Assembly (NCBI RefSeq): GCF_037392515.1
Contig: NC_090290.1
Location: 30,277,753 to 30,341,752 of the forward strand
Source: Haliotis asinina
Taxonomy: Eukaryota > Mollusca > Gastropoda > Lepetellida > Haliotidae
Direction of reading: 5' to 3'
DNA: 64,000 nt
Under the pieces are notes generated by a model that saw only the letters and a list, made by a program, of their open reading frames with translations, did not search any database and had not been told where the DNA came from. Below are positions 54,655 to 64,000 of this stretch, piece after piece. Within the stretch, counting starts at the first letter, position 1; the number at the start of each line of letters is the position of its first letter. The position numbers were made by a program, and so were the translations under genes.

Positions 54655-54947
54655 ACAGAAACCTAGCGGAAACCTACATTACCCAAGATCCACAAGGTTT
54701 CCGCAAGACCAGAAACTTACTCATTCCAGCTATAAAGGTTTCAGTAAACTGAAACTAAATGGAAACTTCCAACTACAGTTTCAGTTGACGGAAACATGAC
54801 GGAAACTAAGACTTGTTAGTTTCAGTTGTGGAAACTATGCGGAAACTCTCATTGCGCGTTTCCTGAAACTGAAACCTAGCGGAAACCTACATTACCCAGT
54901 ATCCATCAGGTTTCCGCAAGAACGGAAACCAAGTTATTTTTGCTGTG
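54655..54947 (-). repeat. Right terminal and subterminal repeats of the transposon
   Basis: Repeated GAAACCTAGCGGAAACCTAC, GGTTTCCGCAAGA and TTTCAGTTGACGGAAAC variants in both orientations. The terminal hairpin is GGTTTCCGCAAGAACGGAAA. GAAACCTAGCGGAAACCTAC followed by ATTACCCA occurs twice, about 215 bp apart. Confidence 0.8.
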
Positions 54948-55099
54948 TAAAAATGTGAATCGGAGCTACAGCTCTCAAAACCAGCTCAAATGATAGAGGA
55001 GGGTTCCTGGAGGAGCAGAGGGTGAACACACATTTTTGTGAAGGTCAACTTTGGCACCCCAGGAAGGGTGATCCCGTGAAAGGGTCATAGGGGATACAT

Positions 55100-58000
55100 C
55101 ATGGTTTGGAAATAGGTGAAAATGAGAATGGGAGATACAGCCCTTATAACCAGCTCAAATGATAGAGGAGGGTTCCTGATGGAGTGCTAGAGCGTACAAA
55201 CACAGTTTTGTGAAAGTCAACTTTGGCACCCCAGGAAGGGTAATCCCGTGAAAGGGTGATAGTGGACACATCATGGTTTTGAAATAGGTGAAAATGTGAA
55301 TCGGAGGTACAGTTCTTCAAACCAGCTCATATGTTAGAGGAGGGTTCCTGACGGAGTGCTAGAAGGTCCAAACACAGTTTCGTGAAAGTCAACTTTGGCA
55401 CACCAGGAAGGGTAATCACGAAAAAGGGTCATAGGGGATACATCATGGTTTGGAAATAGGTAAAAAGGTGAATCGGAGCTACAGGTTTTAAAACCAGCTG
55501 AAATGACAGAGGACGGTTCCTGATGGAGTGCTAGAGGGTCCAAACACAGTTTCGTGAAAGTCAACTTTGGCACCCCAGGAAGGGTAATCCCGTGAAAGGG
55601 TCATAGGGGATACATCATGGTTTGGAAATATGTAAAAATGTGAATCGGAGCTACAGGTTTTAAAACCAGCTCAAATGATAGAGGAGGGTTTGTGACGGAG
55701 TGCTAGAGGGTCCAAACACAGTTTCGTGAAAGTCAACTTTGGCACCCGAGGAAGGGTAATCACGTGGAAGTGGAAAAGTGGATACATCATGGTTTGGAAA
55801 TAGGTAAAAATGTGAATCGGAGCTACAGCTCTCAAAACCAGCTCAAATGATAGAGGAGGGTCCCTCATGGAGTGCTAGAGGGTGAACACACATTTTTGTG
55901 AAAGTCAACTTTGGCACCCGAGGAAGGGTAATCCCGTGAAAGGGTCACAGGGGATACATCATGGTTGGGAAATAGGTAAAAAGGTGAATCGGAGCCACAG
56001 TTCTAAAAACCAGCTCAAATGATAGAGGAGGGTTCCTGATGGAGTGCTAGAGGGTCCAAACACAGTTTCGTGAAAGTCAACTTTGGCACCCCAGGGAGGG
56101 TACTCACGTCAAAGGGTAATAGTGGATACATCATGGTTTGGAAATAGGTAAAATGTGAATCGGCGTTAGAGCTCTCAAAACCAGCTCAAATGATAGAGGA
56201 GGGTTCCTGGTGGAGTGCTAGATGGTCAATGCACAGTTTCGTGAAAGACAACTTTGGCACCCCAGGAAGGGTAATCAGGTCAAAGGGTTATAGTGGATAC
56301 ATCATGGTTTGGAAATATGTAAAAATGTGAATCGGAGCTACAGGTTTTAAAACCAGATCAAATGATAGAGGAGGGTTCCTGATGGAGTGCTAGAGGGTCC
56401 AAACACAGTTTCGTGAAAGTCCAATTTAGCACCCCAGGAAGGGTAATCCCGTGAAAGGGTCATAGGGGATACATCATGGTTTGGAAATAGGTGAAAATGT
56501 GAATCGGAGCTACAGCTCTCAAAACCAGCTCAAATGATAGAGGAGGGTTCCTGATGGAGTGCTAGAGGGTCCAAGCACAGGTTCGTGAAAGACAACTTTG
56601 CCACCCCCGGAAGGCTAATCACGTGAAAGGGTATAGTGGATGCATCATGGTTTGGAAAAAGGTAAAAAGGTGAATCGGAGCTACAGGTTTTAAAAACCAG
56701 CTCAAATGATAGAGGAGGGTTCCTGATGGAGTGCTAGAGGGTCCAAACACAGTTTCGTGAAAGTCAACTTTAGAACCTCAGGAAGGGTAATCACGTGAAA
56801 GGGTAATAGTGGATACATTATGGTTGGGAAATAGGCAAAAAGGGGAATCGGAGCTACAGTTGTAAAAACCAGCTCAAATGATAGAGGAGGGTTCCTGATG
56901 GAGTGCTAGAGCGTACAAACACAGTTTTGTGAAAGTCAACTTTGGCACCCCAGGAAGGGTAATCCCGTGAAAGGGTAATAGTGGACACATCATGGTTTTG
57001 AAATAGGTAAAAATGTGAATCGGAGGTACAGTTCTACAAACCAGCTCAAATGATAGAGGAGGGTTCCTGACGGAGTGCTAGAAGGTCCAAACACAGTTTC
57101 GTGAAAGTCAACTTTGGCACACCAGGAAGGGTAATCACGTAAAAGGGTAATAGTGGATACATCATGGTTTGGAAATAGGAAAAATATGAATCGGAGCTAC
57201 AGCTCTCAAAACCAGCTCAAATGATAGAGGAGGGTTCCTGATGGAGTGCTAGAGGGTCCAAACACAGTTTCGTGAAAGTCAACTTTGGCACCCCAGGAAG
57301 GGTAATCCCGTGAAAGGGTCATAGGGGATACATCATGTTTTGGAAATAGGTGAAAATGTGAATGGGAGATAGAGCCCTTATAACCAGCTCAAATGATAGA
57401 GGAGGGTTCCTGATGGAGTGCTAGAGCGTACAAACACAGTTTTGTGAAAGTCAACTTTGGCACCCCAGCAAGGGTAATCCCGTGAAAGGGTAATAGTGGA
57501 CACATCATGGTTTTGAAATAGGTGAAAATGTGAATCGGAGGTACAGTTCTACAAACCAGCTCAAATGATAGAGGAGGGTTCCTGACGGAGTGCTAGAGGG
57601 TCCAAACACAGTTTCGTGAAAGTCAACTTTGGCACCCCAGGAAGGGTAATCCCGTGAAAGGGTCATAGGGGATACATCATGGTTTGGAAATATGTAAAAA
57701 TGTGAATCGGAGCTACAGGTTTTAAAACCAGCTCAAATGATAGAGGAGGGTTTGTGACGGAGTGCTAGAGGGTCCAAACACAGTTTCGTGAAAGTCAACT
57801 TTGGCACCCGAGGAAGGGTAATCACGTGGAAGGGGAAAAGTGGATACATCATGGTTTGGAAATAGGTAAAAATGTGAATCGGAGCTACAGCTCTCAAAAC
57901 CAGCTCAAATGATAGAGGAGGGTCCCTCATGGAGTGCTAGAGGGTCAACACACATTTTTGTGAAAGTCAACTTTGGCACCCGAGGAAGGGTAATCCCGTG
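55100..58000 (-). repeat. Higher-order duplication, about 2062 bp apart (12 monomers)
   Basis: The variant GAGGAGGGTTTGTGACGGAG and its neighbours at about 55679 recur at about 57741, a spacing of 2062 bp (12 x 172 minus 2). Copies differ by scattered substitutions, so the event is older than the 2236-bp duplication. Confidence 0.78.
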
Positions 58001-58099
58001 AAGCGGTCATAGGGGATACATCATGGTTGGGAAATAGGTAAAAAGGTGAATCGGAGCCACAGTTCTAAAAACCAGCTCAAATGATAGAGGAGGGTTCCT

Positions 58100-61000
58100 G
58101 ATGGAGTGCTAGAGGGTCCAAACACAGTTTCGTGAAAGTCAACTTTGGCACCCCAGGGAGGGTACTCAGGTCAAAGGGTATTAGTGGATACATCATGGTT
58201 TGGAAATAGGTAAAATGTGAATCGGCGTTAGAGCTCTCAAAACCAGCTCAAATGATAGAGGAGGGTTCCTGGTGGAGTGCTAGATGGTCAATACACAGTT
58301 TCGTGAAAGACAACTTTGGCACCCCAGGAAGGCTAATCACGTGAAAGGGTGTTAGTGGATGCATCATGGTTTGGAAAAAGTTAAAAATGTGAATCGGAGC
58401 TACAGGTTTTAAAACCAGCTCAAATGATAGAGGAGGGTTCCTGATGGAGTGCTAGAGGGTCCAAACACAGTTTCGTGAAAGTCAACTTTGGCACCCCAGG
58501 AAGGGTAATCCCGTGAAAGGGTCATAGGGGATGCATCATGTTTTGGAAATAGGTGAAAATGTGAATGGGAGATGGAGCCCTTATAACCAGCTCAAATGAT
58601 AGAGGAGGGTTCCTGATGGAGTGCTAGAGGCTACAAACACAGTTTTGTGAAAGTCAACTTTGGCACCCCAGGAAGGGTAATCAGGTCAAAGGGTAATAGT
58701 GGACACATCATGGTTTTGAAATAGGTAAAAATGTGAATCGGAGGTACAGTTCTACAAACCAGCTCAAATGATCGAGGAGGGTTCCTTACGGAGTGCTAGA
58801 AGGTCCAAACACAGTTTCGTGAAAGTCAACTTTGGCACACCAGGAAGGGTAATCACGTAAAAGGGCCATAGGGGATACATCATGGTTTGGAAATAGGTAA
58901 AAAGGTTAATCGGAGCTACAGGTTTTAAAACCAGCTGAAATGACAGAGGAGGGTTCCTGATGGACTGCTAGAGGGTCCAAACACAGTTTCGTGAAAGTCA
59001 ACTTTTGGCACCCGAGGAAGGGTAATCACGTGGAAGGGGAGAAGTGGATACATCATAATTTGCAAATAGGTAAAAATGTGAATCGGAGGTACAGCTCTCA
59101 AAACCAGCTCAAATGATAGAGGAGGGTCCCTCATGGAGTGCTAGAGGGTCAACACACATTTTTGTGAAAGTCAACTTTGGCACCCGAGGAAGGGTAATCC
59201 CGTGAAAGGGTCACAGGGGATACATCATGGTTGGGAAATAGGTAAAAAGGTGAATCGGAGCCACAGTTCTAAAAACCAGCTCAAATGATAGAGGAGGGTT
59301 CCTGATGGAGTGCTAGAGGGTCCAAACACAGTTTCGTGAAAGTCAACTTTGGCACCCCATTGAGGGTACTCAGGTCAAAGGGTTATAGTGGATACATCAT
59401 GCTTTGGAAATAGGTACAAATGTGAATCGGAGCTACAGGTTTTAAAACCAGATCAAATCATAGAGGAGGGTTCCTGATGGAGTGCTAGAGGGTCCAAACA
59501 CAGTTTCGTGAAAGTCCAATTTAGCACACCAGGAAGGGTAATCCCGTGAAAGGGTCATATGGGATACATCATGGTTTGGAAATAGGTGAAAATGTGAATG
59601 GGAGCTACAGCTCTCAAAACCAGCTCAAATGATAGAGGAGGGTTCCTGATGGAGTGCTAGAGGGTCCAAGCACAGGTTCGTGAAAGTTAACTTTGCCACC
59701 CCCGGAAGGCTAATCACGTGAAAGGGTGTTAGTGGATGCATCATGGTTTGGAAAAAGGTAAAAAGGTGAATCGGAGCTACAGGTTTTAAAACCAGGTCAA
59801 ATGATAGAGGAGGGTTCCTGATGGAGTGCTAGAGGGTCCAAACACAGTTTCGTGAAAGTCAACTTTAGCACCTCAGGAAGGGTAATCACGTGAAAGGGTA
59901 ATAGTGGATACATTATGGTTGGGAAATAGGCAAAAAGGGGAATCGGAGCTACAGTTGTAAAAACCAGCTCAAATGATAGAGGAGGGTTCCTGATGGAGCG
60001 CCAGAGGGTCAACACACATTTTTGTGAAAGTCAACTTTGGCACCCCAGGAAGGGTAATCCCGTGAAAGGGTCACAGAGCATACATCATGGTTGGGAAATA
60101 GGTAAAAATGTGAATCGGAGCCACAGTTCTAAAAACCAGCTCAAATGATAGAGGAGGGTTCCTGATGGAGTGCTAGAGGGTCCAAACACAGTTTCGTGAA
60201 AGTCAACTTTGGCACCCCAGGAAGGGTAATCAGGTCAAAGGGTAATAGTGGATACATCATGCTTTGGAAATAGGTACAAATGTGAATCGGAGCCACAGTT
60301 CTAAAAACCCGCTCAATTGATAGAGGAGGGTTCCTGATGGAGTGCTAGAGGGTCCAAACACAGTTTCGTGAAAGTCAACTTTGGCACCCCAGGAAGGGTA
60401 ATCAGGTGAAAGGGTAAAAGTGGATACATCATGGTTTGGAAATAGGTAAAATGTGAATCGGCGTTAGAGCTCTCAAAACCAGCTCAAATGATAGAGGAGG
60501 GTTCCTGGTGGAGTGCTAGATGGTCAATACACAGTTTCGTGAAAGACAACTTTGGCACCCCAGGAAGGCTAATCACGTGAAAGGGTGTTAGTGGATGCAT
60601 CATGGTTTGGAAAAAGTTAAAAATGTGAATCGGAGCTACAGGTTTTAAAACCAGCTCAAATGATAGAGGAGGGTTCCTGATGGAGTGCTAGAGGGTCCAA
60701 ACACAGTTTCGTGAAAGTCAACTTTGGCACCCCAGGAAGGGTAATCCCGTGAAAGGGTCATAGGGGATGCATCATGTTTTGGAAATAGGTGAAAATGTGA
60801 ATGGGAGATGGAGCCCTTATAACCAGCTCAAATGATAGAGGAGGGTTCCTGATGGAGTGCTAGAGGCTACAAACACAGTTTTGTGAAAGTCAACTTTGGC
60901 ACCCCAGGAAGGGTAATCAGGTCAAAGGGTAATAGTGGACACATCATGGTTTTGAAATAGGTAAAAATGTGAATCGGAGGTACAGTTCTACAAACCAGCT

Positions 61001-62640
61001 CAAATGATCGAGGAGGGTTCCTTACGGAGTGCTAGAAGGTCCAAACACAGTTTCGTGAAAGTCAACTTTGGCACACCAGGAAGGGTAATCACGTAAAAGG
61101 GCCATAGGGGATACATCATGGTTTGGAAATAGGTAAAAAGGTCAATCGGAGCTACAGGTTTTAAAACCAGCTGAAATGACAGAGGAGGGTTCCTGATGGA
61201 CTGCTAGAGGGTCCAAACACAGTTTCGTGAAAGTCAACTTTTGGCACCCGAGGAAGGGTAATCACGTGGAAGGGGAGAAGTGGATACATCATAATTTGCA
61301 AATAGGTAAAAATGTGAATCGGAGGTACAGCTCTCAAAACCAGCTCAAATGATAGAGGAGGGTCCCTCATGGAGTGCTAGAGGGTCAACACACATTTTTG
61401 TGAAAGTCAACTTTGGCACCCGAGGAAGGGTAATCCCGTGAAAGGGTCACAGGGGATACATCATGGTTGGGAAATAGGTAAAAAGGTGAATCGGAGCCAC
61501 AGTTCTAAAAACCAGCTCAAATGATAGAGGAGGGTTCCTGATGGAGTGCTAGAGGGTCCAAACACAGTTTCGTGAAAGTCAACTTTGGCACCCCATTGAG
61601 GGTACTCAGGTCAAAGGGTTATAGTGGATACATCATGCTTTGGAAATAGGTACAAATGTGAATCGGAGCTACAGGTTTTAAAACCAGATCAAATCATAGA
61701 GGAGGGTTCCTGATGGAGTGCTAGAGGGTCCAAACACAGTTTCGTGAAAGTCCAATTTAGCACACCAGGAAGGGTAATCCCGTGAAAGGGTCATATGGGA
61801 TACATCATGGTTTGGAAATAGGTGAAAATGTGAATGGGAGCTACAGCTCTCAAAACCAGCTCAAATGATAGAGGAGGGTTCCTGATGGAGTGCTAGAGGG
61901 TCCAAGCACAGGTTCGTGAAAGTTAACTTTGCCACCCCCGGAAGGCTAATCACGTGAAAGGGTGTTAGTGGATGCATCATGGTTTGGAAAAAGGTAAAAA
62001 GGTGAATCGGAGCTACAGGTTTTAAAACCAGGTCAAATGATAGAGGAGGGTTCCTGATGGAGTGCTAGAGGGTCCAAACACAGTTTCGTGAAAGTCAACT
62101 TTAGCACCTCAGGAAGGGTAATCACGTGAAAGGGTAATAGTGGATACATTATGGTTGGGAAATAGGCAAAAAGGGGAATCGGAGCTACAGTTGTAAAAAC
62201 CAGCTCAAATGATAGAGGAGGGTTCCTGATGGAGCGCCAGAGGGTCAACACACATTTTTGTGAAAGTCAACTTTGGCACCCCAGGAAGGGTAATCCGGTG
62301 AAAGGGTCACAGAGCATACATCATGGTTGGGAAATAGGTAAAAATGTGAATCGGAGCCACAGTTCTAAAAACCAGCTCAAATGATAGAGGAGGGTTCCTG
62401 ATGGAGTGCTAGAGGGTCCAAACACAGTTTCGTGAAAGTCAACTTTGGCACCCCAGGAAGGGTAATCAGGTCAAAGGGTAATAGTGGATACATCATGCTT
62501 TGGAAATAGGTACAAATGTGAATCGGAGCCACAGTTCTAAAAACCCGCTCAATTGATAGAGGAGGGTTCCTGATGGAGTGCTAGAGGGTCCAAACACAGT
62601 TTCGTGAAAGTCAACTTTGGCACCCCAGGAAGGGTAATCA
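58100..62640 (-). repeat. Higher-order duplication, 13 monomers (2236 bp) twice
   Basis: TAGATGGTCAATACACAG occurs at 58281 and 60517, exactly 2236 bp or 13 monomers apart. The blocks 58201-60400 and 60437-62640 are almost identical, including small indels such as AACTTTTGGCACCCGAGG. This is one of the youngest amplifications in the window. Confidence 0.9.
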
Positions 62641-64000
62641 GGTGAAAGGGTAAAAGTGGATACATCATGCTTTGGAAATAGGTGAAAATATGAATCGGAG
62701 CTACAGTTCGAAAATCCAGCTCAAATGATAGAGGGGGGTTCTTAATGGAGTGCTAGAGGGTCCAGACACAGTTTCGTGAAAGTCAACTTTGGCATCCCAT
62801 TGAGGGTAATCCCGTGAAAGTATAATAGTGGATACATCATGCTTTGGAAATAGGTAAAAATGTGAATCGGAGGCACAGCTCTCAAAACTAGCTCAAATGA
62901 TAGAGGAGGGTTCCTGACGGAGTGCTAAAATGTACAAACACAGTTTTGTGAAAGTCAACTTTGGCACCCCAGCAAGGCTAATCCCGTGAAATTATAATAG
63001 TGGATACATCATGGTTTGGAAATAGGTAAAAATGTGAATCGGAGGCACAGCTCTCAAAACCAGCTCAAATGATAGAGGAGGGTTCCTGACGGAGTGCTAG
63101 AGTGTACAAACACAGTTTTCTGAAAGTCAACTTTGGCACCCCAGCAAGGGTAATCCCGTGAAAGGGTAATAGTGGATACATCATGGTTTGGAAATATGTA
63201 AAAATGTGAATCGGTGGTACAGCTCTCAAAACCAGCTCAAATGATAGAGGAGGGTTCCTGACGAAGTGCTAGAGGGTCCAAACACAGTTTCGTGAAAGTC
63301 AACTTTAGCACCCCAGGGAGGGTAATCAGGTGAAAGGTTTACAGGGGATACATCATGGTTGGGAAATAGGTAAAAAGGTGAATCGGAGCCACAGTTCTAA
63401 AAACCAGCTTAAATGATAGAGGAGGGTTCCTGATGGAGTGCTAGAGGGTCCAAACACAGTTTCGTGAAAGTCAACTTTGGCACCCCAGGAAGGGTAATCA
63501 GGTCAAAGGGTAATAGTGGATACATCATGGTTTGGAAATAGGTAAAAATGTGAATCGGAGCTACAGTTCTAAAAAACAGCTCAAATGATAGAGGAGGGTT
63601 CCTCATGGAGTGCCAGAGGGTCAACACACATTTTTCTGAAAGTCAACTTTGGCACCCCAGGAAGAGTAATCCCGTGAAAGGGTCATAGGGGATACATCAT
63701 GGTTGGGAAATAGGTAAAAAGGTGAATCGGAGCCACAGTTCTGAAAACCCGCTCAAATGATAGAGGAGGGTTCCTGATGGAGTGCTAGAGGGTCCAAACA
63801 CAGTTTCGTGAAAGTCAACTTTGGCACCCCAGGGAGGGTAATCAGGTCAAAGGGTAATAGTGGATACATCATGCTTTGGAAATCGGTAAAATGTGAATCG
63901 GAGCTACAGTTCTTAAAACCAGCTCAAATGATAGAGGAGGGTTCCTGACGAAGTGCTAGAGGGTCCAAACACAGTTTCGTGAAAGTCAACTTTGGCACCC

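Larger units (their letters stand above)
49053..54947. mobile_element. DNA transposon, 5.9 kb, CMC-type (CACTA/Chapaev-like), probably non-autonomous
   Basis: The ends are inverted: CACAGCAAAAATAACCTGG on the left and the complement of CCAAGTTATTTTTGCTGTG on the right, similar over about 44 bp. The target TAA is duplicated (49050-49052 and 54948-54950), and joining the flanks restores the satellite AGGTAAAAATG. CACAG-type termini, a 3-bp duplication and many subterminal GGTTTCCGCA repeats fit the CMC superfamily. PIF/Harbinger is an alternative because it also makes 3-bp TWA duplications. Inside are two divergent spliced genes and no transposase core that I can see. Confidence 0.82.
54948..64000 (-). 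repeat. 172-bp satellite array, reverse orientation, continuing to the window end
   Basis: It resumes in phase after the transposon (TAAAAATGTGAATCGGAGCT) and runs to the last base, about 53 monomers. Open frames between 55334 and 63627 are frame-shifting satellite translations (PLALHQEPSSII-type) and not genes. Confidence 0.97.

Noticed and set aside
49053-54947. Tc1/mariner-type element with TA target
   Set aside because: With ends at CACAGC and GCTGTG the matching flank is TAA on both sides. A TA-only reading requires unequal ends.
38033-64000. Proof of a centromere in the satellite
   Set aside because: I looked for the canonical CENP-B box (a TTCG...CGGGA pattern) and did not see it. 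Position alone cannot show centromere function.

Overview
The window looks like repeat-rich genomic DNA of a marine gastropod, most likely an abalone (Haliotis) or close vetigastropod. I infer this from SINEs near 31.9 and 33.9 kb whose terminal sequence (GTGAGTGAGTTTAGTTTTAC, then a CCGCACTCAGCAATATT-like stretch) I know from abalone DNA, and from older tRNA-derived SINEs of the same group. No bacterial operon, rRNA or functional tRNA gene is visible.

Layout: (1) 1-11860, a tandem satellite of about 172 bp per monomer. (2) 11861-26358, a 14.5 kb Polinton/Maverick set into one monomer between 5-bp target duplications. (3) 26359-26957, the same satellite resuming in phase. (4) 26958-28909, a 51-bp minisatellite. 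(5) 28910-38032, mostly non-satellite DNA: an imperfect inverted repeat, a 2.04-kb unit repeated about three times with exon-like segments and SINEs, and a 432-bp spaced duplication with weak minus-strand exon candidates. (6) 38033-49052, the 172-bp satellite in the opposite orientation, with higher-order duplications. (7) 49053-54947, a 5.9-kb DNA transposon (CACAG termini, 3-bp TAA target duplication, subterminal repeats) carrying two divergent spliced genes. (8) 54948-64000, inverted satellite again, with a 13-monomer (2236 bp) duplication.

The Polinton is treated as a fossil virus-like element. Its recognisable parts are a retroviral-type integrase, a protein-primed family B DNA polymerase, a packaging ATPase, a double-jelly-roll major capsid protein, a penton-like minor capsid protein, several small membrane or coiled-coil proteins, a paralogous pair of possible surface proteins, and some unknown proteins. 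Not every part usually listed for the family was recognised. Most reading frames are open and the terminal repeats are nearly identical, so the insertion looks young and nearly whole, with perhaps one or two breaks.

The transposon at 49-55 kb is the least familiar object. One of its genes starts with a short zinc-finger-like module of a kind I associate with CMC-type (CACTA/Chapaev-like) elements. I see no catalytic transposase domain, so it is probably non-autonomous. Host gene evidence is limited to candidate repeated exons at 31-35.5 kb and weaker fragments at 36.6-37.6 kb. All family assignments come from reading the sequence; no database search was run.
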